Positions 1 through 9,310 of a DNA stretch of 64,000 bases are shown piece after piece. Made by a program: the position numbers and the translations under genes. Source of the stretch: Odobenus rosmarus divergens (Eukaryota > Chordata > Mammalia > Carnivora > Odobenidae); the NCBI RefSeq assembly GCF_000321225.1, contig NW_004451517.1:62001-126000 (forward strand), given 5' to 3'. The number at the start of each line of letters is the position of its first letter. The stretch's first letter is position 1. The notes under the pieces were generated by a model. That model was not told where the DNA came from. It saw only the letters and a list, made by a program, of their open reading frames with translations, and made no database searches.

Positions 1-24
1 GCAGCGGGGGGCAGGGCTCTAGGT

Positions 25-76
25 CAGTGGTCCTCAAAGTCTGGTGCCGAGACCAGCTGCATCCGTGTCACCTGGG
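25..76 (+). mobile_element. MER5-type hAT fragment
   Basis: The segment carries the MER5 5' motif: 'agtggtcctcaaagtctgg' followed by 'gaccagctgcatc' and 'tcacctggg'. It is a short relic of a non-autonomous hAT-Charlie DNA transposon; the rest of the element is not recognisable. Confidence 0.55.
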
Positions 77-1070
77 CCGCACTCTGGGCTTACCCATCAA
101 GGTGTGCTGTGACAAGCCCTCCAGGTGAGGCTGATGCTCACTGAGTGTGGAGAGCTGAGAGCCTACGCAGCTTCGACAGAGGAGGGGCCCCCCCTGGAGG
201 AGGGGTGGGGAGCTGCAGGCCCCAGTACTTCCCAGCAAATGTAGAGACAGAGAGGAAGGGGGTGCGCCTCCAGACACTGTCCCACAAAGCTCTCCCCCAG
301 GGAGGTTCACACAGAGCCGTCCATCTGTCCGTCTAGCTGGCTCCCTGGTCAAGACTTTGGGCGTCACACTAATTTCTCTACATGAGACTTGGGCACCCCT
401 GAGCCACCGGCCTCTCGCACTTCATGCAGGGAAGAGAGCCGCAGTAAATGCCCCCTCCCCACGATCACTGGGGAGGCGATGCTGTTTCCCGTGGGTCACC
501 GTTTTGGGGCCTCTTGCCCCTGCCTCTAGCCGCGTGCACCTGGGGCCCCTGGTGGGAGTGTTGGGAGCCGGTCCTCCTCGTCCCTTGTTCACTTATGTCA
601 GATGAGTCAGGTCACCTTGGCACCCAGTCTCACAGTTGGGTCACATTCAAATAAACAATGGCTGAGGGGCAAAAATAATTGCAAAGCAATTTCAATTTTT
701 TGCTGAAATCTCTCAAAAAGGCTCAAGGAGCTCCCAGTCTTGGTGCACACTGACACTCTGTGACACCCGCTATCCAGGAGGGGCCCGCCCCACCCTTTGC
801 TAAAACTCCCAGTGTCACCAAGGCTCAGCCAAGTGGGAGAACCTCCCCAGATTTGCTCCCAGCCCACCCTCCTCTCGCCCCCCGCCCTGAGTCCCCTTTA
901 CCTTGCGCTTCTCTTCATTCCCTCTCTGCTTCTGCTTCCTGCCCTTCCCCATCACTCGTGAATCCTGTTTTCAGGACAAGGACCAGAAATGAGCTGGCAA
1001 AGCCACAGGTTCTTCTTGACAGATAGAAGGAAGGACAGGAGTTGTGGGTTTGCCTATTAATTTGGGGGAA
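77..1070. other. Unique sequence, no gene seen
   Basis: Moderately GC-rich single-copy-looking DNA. Reading frames here stay below 100 codons on both strands and show no protein motif or splice-flanked exon. I see no recognisable repeat. Confidence 0.6.
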
Positions 1071-1074
1071 CACA

Positions 1075-1220
1075 CTGGTCTGCCAACATTCCTTAGTGCT
1101 CACTACGTGCCAGGCATTGTGTGAGGCCCGTGGGGGCAAAGATACTGAAACGAGAGGTTGAGAAAGGGCTGTGGTTGGAGGCAAGTGTGAGGCAATGACA
1201 ATAAAGGTCAAGACAGCGCG
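1075..1220 (-). mobile_element. L2 LINE fragment (antisense)
   Basis: The text 'gctcactacgtgccaggcat' is the reverse complement of the L2 3'-end motif 'tgcctggcacatagtaggtgc', followed by the usual L2 antisense continuation. Diverged relic. Confidence 0.6.
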
Positions 1221-1224
1221 TAAG

Positions 1225-1480
1225 AACCTTGGCCAATACTAAGTACCAACCAGCTGCTAGATTCTGTTCTCAGTCAGTAACGTGGGTTAACCTGTTTGAT
1301 TCTTGTAACAAAACTGTGGTTTAGGTACTGATGGGAGCTCTCATTTTATAGGTGATGAAACCAAAGAACAGAGAGGTTACTTATTTGCTTAAGGTCACAC
1401 AGCAGGTAAGAGGTAGAGCTGGGATTCTAATCGGGGACTTCTGGATTCCAGAATCTGGCTCTTTCCCACAGTGCTATCCA
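1225..1480 (-). mobile_element. MIR SINE (antisense, near full length)
   Basis: Shows the antisense MIR core in order: 'cattttataggtgatgaaac', 'cagagaggttac', 'aaggtcacacagcaggtaag' and 'agagctgggattctaatc'. At about 250 bp it is close to the full MIR length. Confidence 0.85.
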
Positions 1481-1539
1481 CACAGAAGGCTGTGGGGTGA
1501 GAGACGGGATTTTGAACAGCCCGGGAAAGCATGCTAGGG

Positions 1540-1720
1540 CACCAGGGAAGGCTTCCTGGAGGAGGCAAAGCCTGAGCTGAGTCTTCAAAGATCAAATGGT
1601 TTGTCAGAGTTCCTCTGTCTCTGTCACATCTAGCATCTACGCTGTGCCTGGATTAAGGCAGGACATGGAGGTCAAGGGGAAGGAAGGTGGCCAAGATACC
1701 CAGAGGGATGTTTCTGGACT
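1540..1720 (-). mobile_element. L2 LINE fragment (antisense)
   Basis: Contains 'ggcttcctggaggaggcaa' and 'gagctgagtcttcaaag', antisense of the L2 3' region that in sense reads as the 'caaatgtcacctcctc' block. Likely the same old L2 as the piece upstream, split by the MIR. Confidence 0.55.
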
Positions 1721-1724
1721 GTGA

Positions 1725-2823
1725 CTTGAACAAGGGAAGGAAATATAAAAAACTTAACAACAACAACAAAACCACAGAAAATTTGCTGACACGTGCATCT
1801 TCAAAGTTGAGCAGTTTGGCAGCCTTCAGGCATATGGTTGTATCTAGTGGGTCATTTGACAGCAGCAAGACTTGACTCTTCTCCCATGATCTCTAGGCTT
1901 TTCTTATTTCTAGTTGGTTTCATTCCAAAGCAGGCCAGGTTCCAAATGACAACAGAGATCGCCTCCAACCGCCCTGAGCCTCCATCGCCTCCACAGCTGG
2001 GGGACATCAGAGAAAAGATCACAAGCTTCCTGCAGAATCCATTTCATTCCCCCAAAGACTCTGATTGGCTAGCTTGGGTCACATGCCCCGTGGCATCCGT
2101 GCAAAGGGGACTCTGGCTCCTGACGGAAGAAGGATGTAGGCCAGCCACACGTTTGCACACTATTAGACACAAACAGGATCCCGACTGGTCCCATTGCTGG
2201 AACTGTGGGGAAAAAAAAAAGAAGGTGAAGGCACCCTTGAAGGTGAAATGGGGTGGATTGTGAGGCTGAGCACCATGAAATTGAAAAAATTTCACATGAA
2301 GCTCGTGCATCGTTGTCAGGCTTTCTGCTTAGCATCTGGGGCACCTGTGATGACAGCATATGCCCGACTGAGGACGTGGAGGGAGGGGGATCTCGGCTGG
2401 GAAGGCGGCCCGGGTGCCCGGGGGCTCAGTGGCTGGGCCCCAGGATGTGGGGCTGCCGCTGTCTCCATGGAGACAGACCTGCCCCCCCTCCCCCCATGGT
2501 TCCACAGGCAGGTGGGAAGATGATCGTCAGGGTGAAGGTCCAGGTGAAGCAGTGTCGGAATCAGAGTCCAGGGCTCCTGGATCCCCAAATGACTTGAGGG
2601 AAAACACGTCCCCTTCGGAACTTCAGAGTCCTCACTCTCTAAATTAGCAGTTGATCCCAGACAGTACTGGCCGACGCCGGGCATATACAGCATCGGTAGG
2701 TGTGATGATCAGTCCAGTGGTACAGAAGCAAGTTAAAAAAATGTTTAATATCGATGTGTCGATCTTTACAGCCTCCTTCTATTTCTGTTTCTCCATCCAT
2801 AGCTGTGATACAGGTTTTTATTT
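1725..2823. other. Mostly unique sequence
   Basis: No gene. A weak old interspersed repeat may lie at about 1940-2115 (it contains 'gactctgattggctagcttg'), but I cannot name its family. Short A runs occur at 1747-1770 and 2212-2221. Confidence 0.5.
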
Positions 2824-2833
2824 AAAAATAAGT

Positions 2834-3013
2834 CTGGCGGTGGCTCAGTCAGTTAAGTGTCTGCCTCTTGGTTTCAGCTCAGGTGGTGATCTCAGGGTGG
2901 TGAGATCAAGCCCTGCCTTGGGCTCCGTGCTGGGCGTGGAGTCTGCTTGGGATTCTCTCTCCTTCTGCCCCTCTCCCCTCCCTTGCATGTGCATGCGCAC
3001 GCTGTCTCGCAAA

Positions 3014-3046
<33 letters not shown>
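2834..3046 (+). mobile_element. SINEC (tRNA-Lys-derived carnivore SINE)
   Basis: The tRNA-derived head is 'ggtggctcagtcagttaag', followed by the CT-rich middle and an AAAT-rich tail. The first bases of the head are missing. A 9-bp duplication 'aaaataagt' (2825-2833 and 3047-3055) probably marks the target site. Sequence matches an older SINEC subfamily. Confidence 0.9.
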
Positions 3047-3048
<2 letters not shown>

Positions 3049-3050
3049 AA
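3011..3050 (+). repeat. (AAAT)n microsatellite, SINE tail
   Basis: About ten uninterrupted AAAT units grown from the poly(A) tail of the SINE just upstream. Likely length-variable. Confidence 0.95.
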
Positions 3051-3055
3051 TAAGT

Positions 3056-3788
3056 TTGCTTTTTGTGAAAAGGGTGTGTCAACTGAAAGAATAATTCTCA
3101 GGAAATTATAGTGCTGGTGCCCAAATTGGTAAGGCCATCCCCACATGATCAACATGTGGAAAATGCCAATGGGGTGCCCTGGGATTTGGGACAGGTGAAG
3201 GGTCAGAATCTTGGTGTTATGCCAACAGGTATGAGTACTTATTGTATTTGCATGCCGGCCATGGGCAGAAGTGTGCAAAGAGCCCCGGCGCCTGGCTGTA
3301 ATGCTTGGAGGGAGCACTGAGCTTCCTGGGGGTGCCGTCCCCGCGATGCTCCCGCTCGCCTCCTGCACACGCAGCTGTCACTGCATGACACGCCGTTCCG
3401 AATCCTGCTTTTCGAGACGTAACATTTGCCGACAGTCACTGCGTGCTGTCAGACGGATTCCTCCAACAGGCTTGTCGGTGCTGCTCCCAGGTCCCACTTC
3501 AGGATGCCCTAGAATAAGCTTAACTAGCTGTTTTTTTGAAAGGATACTTCCATTTCTCATGATGATAAACAACAGTGTTCCGAGCTTCCTACATGGCTCT
3601 CTTGCCTGATGATTCCTGAGGATGCCTTCCTTGGAGGGGTCTTGGCTGGATGCCTCTGTTTAAAGTGTGGGGGGAGGTGGCTGCCCCGGCTGCAGCCCCA
3701 AGCTGCTGTGTCCCACGGCAGGAGGCCATTCAGCTCCCAGCTCTGTCTAGACAGCGAGCGTGCCAGCCAGTGCCAGGCCCGAGCTGGC
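3056..3788. other. Unique sequence, no gene seen
   Basis: No repeat or coding signature recognised. Reading frames are short and lack protein motifs. Confidence 0.55.
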
Positions 3789-3841
3789 TCTGTGTGTGTG
3801 TGTGTGTGTGTGTCTGCGCGTGTGTGTCTGTGTGTGTGTTT
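3789..3841 (+). repeat. (TG)n microsatellite
   Basis: About 11 pure TG units followed by an interrupted TG/CG stretch. Potential Z-DNA and marker locus. Confidence 0.95.
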
Positions 3842-4214
3842 GTTAATTACCCTGGAATGTCTGCTCCGGCCGCCACCGTGGAAATGTAGGTCATCCCAGT
3901 GAGGCGCGCGGTCATGAGAAGGGGGGTTGGGCCAGCCGGCGGCGCACACACCGTATCGAGGTCACGGCCGTCTGGGAGCCAGCCTAACAGGGCCCAGGCA
4001 CGTGAGAAGCAGACCGGCTGGTTTCTTTCTGTGGCTCTTTCTCTTTGTGCGTTTCATAGTATTGCTCACATTTTCAGCCTCAAGCATGTCGCTTTCCTGT
4101 GGCAGAGGCGAGGACAAGTGTCCCATTGTACACCTCAAATTGGATCTTTCATGTAGCAATCTTTTACGGAGCCAGAACATTCTATTAAGCAACTTCCCCT
4201 GCATGGTCAATGGC
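3842..4214. other. Unique sequence, no gene seen
   Basis: Contains several CpGs at 3865-3990 but no island-scale block, no repeat and no coding signature. Confidence 0.5.
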
Positions 4215-4334
4215 CTTTCATCCTTCAGAAGCCCTAGGAGGAGGGTCCGGTTATCCTCACAAAATATAGTATATAATCTCCATCAACACTTTACAGATGA
4301 AGAAATGAGGCTCAGACATGTTACCCGGCTATTA
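4215..4334 (-). mobile_element. MIR SINE fragment (antisense)
   Basis: The antisense MIR core 'tttacagatgaagaaatga' and 'ggctcagacatgttacccgg' is present. The 3' part is cut off where a second MIR begins. Confidence 0.65.
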
Positions 4335-4575
4335 ATAATAATAGGGAACAGTTATTTGTCACTGACTACATGCTGCTCTCATCTGGTCTCAGCTCTTTGT
4401 ATGTAATATCTCTGTTGATCCTCCAACAAGCCAACAGTGGTTGTTCCCATTTTATAGATGAGGAGATGGAGGCGCAGAGAGCCAGCCCATCACAGCGTTA
4501 GTGGGATTCAGGCCCAGGAGGTCCAGCTAGATGTTAAGCCCTCAAACCCTGTACTCTCCATCACTGTGTTAAGGT
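4335..4575 (-). mobile_element. MIR SINE (antisense)
   Basis: Shows 'cactgactacatgctgctct', 'cattttatagatgaggagat' and 'ggaggcgcagagag' in antisense MIR order. It abuts another MIR fragment, so two insertions lie head to tail. Confidence 0.8.
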
Positions 4576-5339
4576 CCCCGAGTTGGGTTGGGGTCAGTCT
4601 TTGGCTTAGATAAGCCATTTGGACTTAAAAACCCAGGAGTAAGAACAGGACTATTGTACCTCCTGCAAAGAAGGCTTGGGTTGGAAAGCTTTAAACCCGA
4701 GTCCTGGTAAACTGAGGCGGCTCTGGGGGAAGTCGCTTAGAAGCCAGATCTTCTCGATGTGCTTGTTCAAGAGCCCACGTCTGAGACATCTCTTATGGAC
4801 ACACGTCCCCACCCTCCATGCCCTGGGTTTAAAAAATCATCTCATCTAACAGACTTTCCCATCTGTGGAACAATACACTGCTGTGTGGGGGCTTTGTTTG
4901 TGAACCTGACAGTAATAATTGTTCAAACATTTATAAACTGTGTGGTTATGAGCAAAAGGTTTTAAGAAACTAAAAGAAATGCGAGGAAATGATGCTCTAA
5001 CCACCCTCCCCTGGAGGGCTGGGGCAGACTGCATTTCCCTCCCAAGGTTGCATCATAAAAATTTTCAAAATGACAGAAATGTTGAAGGAACCGTACGGTG
5101 AACACCCAGATGCCCGCCATCGAGATGCTACCTTGAACTACGCTTGCTTTGTCACACATCTATCCGTCCCTCTGTCCGAGGCAGGCTGCACTTTAAAACG
5201 ACACATATAATCTGGGGTGGCTTTCTCTCCAGAGGGAAGGTATTCCCAACCCTATGGGGGTTCAGCCATGACTTTGAAAGGATAGTTGAATATAATGTTT
5301 GAGAAGGCAGTAACAGTGTTGGCCCCCAGGGGTTGTCTG
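4576..5339. other. Unique sequence, no gene seen
   Basis: No recognisable repeat, exon or RNA gene. Base composition is close to the window average. Confidence 0.5.
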
Positions 5340-5460
5340 TGCCCCGGCCCTGTACCACGTGCTCTGTGAACACCATTGCTTTCAGCCCTCACAACACCCT
5401 GAGCTTCTAGTACTATCACCCTTCTCCCTATCACCTCCCAGCGTGGAAGTGGCAGGGTAA
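5340..5460 (-). mobile_element. MIR-like fragment (antisense)
   Basis: Weak match: 'gtaccacgtgctctgtgaac' followed by 'cagccctcacaacaccctga' follows the antisense MIR 3' part. Strongly diverged. Confidence 0.4.
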
Positions 5461-5504
5461 GGATGTGCCCCCAGACACAGTGCCACACCTCCAGGACTGT
5501 GCCT

Positions 5505-5570
5505 CCTGATCCTCCTCCCAGCCTGGCACAGGGTAGACGCTCCCATCAATGTTTGCCTAATTCACCAAGA
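5505..5570 (+). mobile_element. L2/MIR 3'-end fragment
   Basis: The text 'cagcctggcacagggtagac' and 'ctcccatcaatgtttgc' follows the shared L2/MIR 3' end. Too short to assign a family. Confidence 0.4.
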
Positions 5571-5599
5571 AAAGATAAACTCTCTGCCGGGTTCAGGAT

Positions 5600-5685
5600 T
5601 AAACACCTGACATGCATTATCTCATTCAATGCTCATGCCAACTGTAGGAGATGGCTGAGAACATGGAGGCTTATAAATCAGATGG
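5600..5685 (-). mobile_element. MIR fragment (antisense)
   Basis: Contains 'catgcattatctcattcaat', the antisense MIR 'ttatctcatttaatc' motif, but the remainder is eroded. Confidence 0.5.
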
Positions 5686-5904
5686 AGTGAGGGTTAGAAG
5701 ACCCGCCCATTGGACCTTTCACCTTCTTGGTCTGGTTGCTGGTCACATCTGTCCCTAGTGCTGCAGGGCAACAGGCTTCTTTGCTCAAAAGGTCATTCTC
5801 ACGCCAATCTCCCTCCTCCTTCCAGAGGGAGCCCTTCCAGCTGCCCCAGGCGGGATCAACCTGCTAGTGCTGATTTCTGTCTTCCTGAATGGGCCTGTGA
5901 GAAT

Positions 5905-6110
5905 GTGGAAGAGCCAGCCTTTGGGAGTCCTACAAACCTAGATCTAAGTCTAACTGCTGTCTGTGATCAGCTGTGGAAACTTGGACAAGTCTCTTTGTGT
6001 GTAAAAAGGTAGGGATCATGCCTTCTGAAAAAAAGCTGATGTGAGGTTTTGAAATGAAAAGGAGGGTATGTGAACAGCATCTTGCACATGGCAGATACTT
6101 AGTAGAAGGT
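5905..6110 (+). mobile_element. MIR SINE (sense)
   Basis: Sense MIR order: 'agagccagcctttggg', then 'cagctgtggaaacttggaca', and at the 3' end 'cacatggcagatacttagta'. Diverged. Confidence 0.6.
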
Positions 6111-6507
6111 CATTCTCTCTACTAACTTCTGCTGAGCTTATGGGCTGTGGTGTGTGATTTGCACATGAAGGGGTTGGTACTGGGACTTCTGTGACACATG
6201 GCCAGGAGGATAGTTAGATCTTGGACAAAGTGACAGAAAGGACCCCTCTGCCCCTGCAGCCTCATAGGGGTGCATCATACTCTGTGGGGTTGCTCTAGGA
6301 GAAATGTGACTTAGCTTGATAATCTGACCACAATTTAACAATGAATCATATATGATTCTGGTCTGTTTCTTGTGTATTTATGAACGTTTCTGCCCTCAAG
6401 GAGCTTGAAGTCTATAGAGATGTTTTACCTCTTTCTTATGAGACCAAGAGTACCTAGTAGAGGGCTCAGGGTGACTCAGTGCTGCTCAATGCACCCCATG
6501 CCAACTA
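6111..6507. other. Unique sequence, no gene seen
   Basis: No recognisable repeat or gene; directly precedes the A/C-rich tandem array. Confidence 0.5.
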
Positions 6508-6630
6508 AATATAACCTAACCTAACCCCATCCCACTCAACCCAACCCAACCCAACTCAACCCAACCCAATGCAGCTCAACCCAATGCAATCCAACCTAAC
6601 TCAAACTATCTCACCCAACCCAGCCTAGCT
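6508..6630 (+). repeat. Degenerate (AACCC/AACCT)n lead-in to minisatellite
   Basis: Irregular pentamer-like units such as 'taacctaacctaacccc' and 'caacccaacccaacccaac' with no fixed longer period. It is probably the ancestral short repeat from which the adjoining 54-bp array was built, because the same words occur inside each 54-bp unit. Confidence 0.8.
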
Positions 6631-7062
6631 CAACCCAATCCAACCCAGCCTAACTCAAACCAACTCAACCTAACCAACCCAGTTCAACCCAATCCAACCC
6701 AGCCTAACTCAAACCAACTCAACCTAACCAGCCCAGTTCAACCCAATCCAACCCAACCTAACTCAAACCAACTCAACCTAACCAGCCCAGCTCAACCCAA
6801 TCCAACCCAACCTAACTCAAACCAACTCAACCTAACCAGCCCAGCTCAACCCAATCCAACCCATCCTAACTCAAACCAACTCAACCTAACCAGCCCAGCT
6901 CAACCCAATCCAACCCAACCTAACTCAAACCAACTCAACCTAACCAGCCCAGCTCAACCCAATCCAACCCATCCTAACTCAAACCAACTCAACCTAACCA
7001 GCCCAGCTTAACCCAATCCAAACCAACCTAACTCAAACCAATTCAACTCAACACAGCTCAAA
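6631..7062 (+). repeat. 54-bp-period minisatellite, 8 units
   Basis: The word 'caacccaatcca' recurs at 6631, 6685, 6739, 6793, 6847, 6901 and 6955, with a diverged eighth unit at 7009; every spacing is exactly 54 bp. The strand shown is almost free of G apart from 'agcccagct' once per unit. Units 4-5 and 6-7 are identical as pairs, so a 108-bp dimer was duplicated recently, while units 1-2 and 8 carry edge variants. The array is an expanded AACCY-type repeat and a likely VNTR. It encodes no usable reading frame. Confidence 0.95.
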
Positions 7063-7079
7063 CCAAAACAACTCAATGG

Positions 7080-7240
7080 CAATAGTTGTTCAGTGGAAAG
7101 CACACACAATTTAAAGTCAGAAAGACCTGAGGTAAAATCTCAGTTCTTTCCTTTACAAGCTGTGTGACCTTGGGCAGGTCACTTCACTTCTGAGTCTGTT
7201 TGCTCATCTTTAAAATGGAGATTAAAATCCTACATTTGCC
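7080..7240 (+). mobile_element. MIR SINE (sense)
   Basis: Contains 'agctgtgtgaccttgggcag', 'gtcacttcacttctgagtct' and 'ttaaaatggagattaaaat', the sense MIR core. It starts right after the minisatellite. Confidence 0.85.
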
Positions 7241-7266
7241 AGTATATAAGATTAATTTTCTGTTCA

Positions 7267-7464
7267 GGGGCACTTGGGTGGCTCAGTCGTTAAGCGTCTG
7301 CCTTCAGCTCGGGTCATGATCCCAGGGTCCTGGAATCAAGCCCTGCATCGGGCTCCCTGCTCAGCGGGAAGCCTGCTTCTCCCTCTCCCACTCCCCCTGC
7401 TTGTGTTCCCTCGCTCATTGTGTCTTTCTCTGTCGAGTAAATAAGTAAAATCTTAAAAAAAATT
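7267..7464 (+). mobile_element. SINEC, sense, with target-site duplication
   Basis: Head 'cttgggtggctcagtcgtta', body 'gggtcatgatcccagggtcc', CT-rich block and short A tail. Flanked by 11-bp near-identical direct repeats, ttttctgttca at 7256-7266 and ttttttgttca at 7465-7475, one mismatch. Arctoid-type SINE. Confidence 0.92.
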
Positions 7465-7475
7465 TTTTTTGTTCA

Positions 7476-8317
7476 TCAGGTGCCTCCTTATGTGACACCA
7501 TCAAGCCCATCCTAAGCCATTGAATGGAATAAATCTCAGCAATGTGCCCCTTTCCTCCCCTGGCCCACCTCCTGCCCCAGCAAAAACGAGCAGGAGGAGC
7601 ACCTCCAACCCAGTCCTCCTGGTTGCTTGGCATTTCTCTGGGAGGACTTGGAGTAGGAGTTAATATTTTTCAGAAAAGCTTCCTGGTAAAATTGAGTGAC
7701 TTCATATGCACTAGCTAATCTTTAGACTGCAAATATGGTACTTTCGAAGTGTTGTTGTGAGGTCAGACGTTAATGCAGGGCATTCTCACTAAATATGTAG
7801 AAATTACTGCAGCGGCCACAACCCCCTTACCACCGTCGGGACACGGGAGTGGAAGCTCTCTTTACCTGCCTCTGCATTACAAGACACGAGACTAACTCTC
7901 CACTGCCTCTGTAAACATCGTGTGGATGCCCATAGCACCTTAAATGTCTGAGGATGGTCAGCAACACCCCAGTGAGCCCTTCGCTTCTGCTCCCGTGACT
8001 CTAACGAGTCATCTGGTTACCAAGAGTCAGATGGATTTGTTCCTGAAGTTGCTTATGCCAGTTACACTTGTAATTTTAATTCTGTAATTCAATGGAGTTA
8101 TTATACAAGATGAAAAACCGTGAGTGTGAAAAGAAAGATAATAGTCATTTTCATGAAAAATAAGTCAAGTACTTTGGAATGACTTGATCAATATGAGTTG
8201 CTAAAAATCTTGCTGGAGAATTAGGTGTGGGAGGGACTACTGCAAAGATTAAAAACTACCTGAACCATGAAGAATTCTATATTCTGAAACCTTGCAAATG
8301 TCTGTCAATTCTTTTAC
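7476..8317. other. Unique, AT-richer sequence
   Basis: Repeat-free by eye. The part from about 8030 to 8180 is AT-rich and compositionally complex, as often seen in conserved non-coding DNA. No gene seen. Confidence 0.5.
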
Positions 8318-8430
8318 GTTTTCATTTATTCATTCGTTTAAGCAGTCTCTACGCCCAACATGGGGCTTGAACTTACAACTCCAAGACCAAGAGTAGCACA
8401 CTCCTCTGACTGAGCCAGCCAGTCACCCCT
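8318..8430 (-). mobile_element. Older SINEC variant (antisense)
   Basis: Contains 'caacatggggcttgaactta' and 'tgactgagccagccagtcac', the antisense tRNA-derived head of an older SINEC subtype lacking the GA-rich block. Diverged from the younger copies nearby. Confidence 0.75.
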
Positions 8431-8456
8431 GGCTTCAGTTCTTTACTTCACTTTAA

Positions 8457-8860
8457 TCTTTTTTTTAAAGGGGCACCTGGGTGGCTCAGTTGGTTAAGCT
8501 TCTGTCTTCAGCTCAGATCATGATCTCAGGGTCCTAGGATCGAGTCCCACATCGGGTTCTTTGCTCAGTGGGGAGGCTGTTTCTCCCTCTCCCCCTCCCT
8601 GCCTGTCTACCTACTTGTGATCTCTCTCTGTCAAATAAATAAATAAAATCTTTTAAAAAAATCTTTTTTTAAAAAGACTTTATTTATTTGAGAGAGAGAG
8701 AGAGATAGAATGAGTACTAGCAGGGGGAGTGGCAGAGGGAGAGGAAGAAGCAGACTCCCCCTTGAGCAGGGAACCAGACAAAGGACTCAATCCCAGGACC
8801 TTGGGATCATGACCTGAGCTGAAAGCAGACACTTAACTGACTGAGTCACCCAGAGGCCCC
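8457..8860 (-). mobile_element. SINEC (antisense), interrupted by another SINEC
   Basis: The body at 8671-8860 reads antisense: 'tttatttatttgagagagag', then 'gggatcatgacctgagctga', then 'tgagtcacccagaggcccc'. Perfect 17-bp direct repeats 'tctttacttcactttaa' lie at 8440-8456 and 8861-8877. The left one sits before the sense SINE at 8470-8661, showing that the antisense copy inserted first and its T-rich tail was later split. Confidence 0.92.
8470..8661 (+). mobile_element. SINEC (sense), nested in the antisense SINEC tail
   Basis: Head 'cacctgggtggctcagttgg', body 'atcatgatctcagggtccta', tail with AAAT units. Flanking direct repeats are T-rich: 'tcttttttttaaa' at 8457-8469 and a one-T-shorter copy at 8662-8673. 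It is the younger of the two nested elements. Confidence 0.92.
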
Positions 8861-8877
8861 TCTTTACTTCACTTTAA

Positions 8878-9164
8878 AGGGCTGGAAATTAACAATTCTA
8901 GATCATGTAAAAATAGGTGTGGTCTATGTAAGAAAATTAACTTGGAGCTCCAGTCCGCAAAGCTAAAAATGCCCTGTACACAAAAAACTGGTGAATGGTT
9001 GTACCAATGGGTCATTGAACCACCAGCTATAACTGCATCAGGATTTTACAAAACCGTTATTACCATGTAGGTATTAAGGAAGCTACATGCACATATGATG
9101 TCCCGGAGCTTGGCTCTGCAGTGGGCTTCAAACATGTGTATGAGCCACGTGTGACCAGTTACAT
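8878..9164. other. Unique sequence, no gene seen
   Basis: AT-richer sequence without recognisable repeat or coding signature. Confidence 0.45.
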
Positions 9165-9310
9165 TAGTAGAAAGAACACAGCCTGGCAGATGGATTCCCT
9201 CCCTCCCTCTGCTACTTGCTTGCATGTCTGGGTGACCATGTCACTTTCCAGGGCTGAGATTTCTCCCTCAGCAGAAGGGGTGCTAAGAACTCCCTCACAG
9301 TGTGTGAAGG
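9165..9310 (+). mobile_element. MIR-like fragment (sense)
   Basis: The order 'agaacacagcctggcaga', 'ctgctacttgcttgcatgtc' and 'tgggtgaccatgtcactt' follows sense MIR but is heavily diverged. Confidence 0.45.

Noticed and set aside
6508..6560. True interstitial telomere (CCCTAA)n
   Set aside because: The units are AACCY pentamers and irregular words; no run of exact CCCTAA hexamers is present.
6508..7062. CRISPR-like array or direct-repeat/spacer structure
   Set aside because: The 54-bp units are contiguous near-identical tandem copies without unique spacers, in a mammalian genome.
7267..7340. tRNA-Lys-like gene
   Set aside because: It is the tRNA-derived head of a SINEC element, as at the other SINE loci, and lacks an intact tRNA fold.
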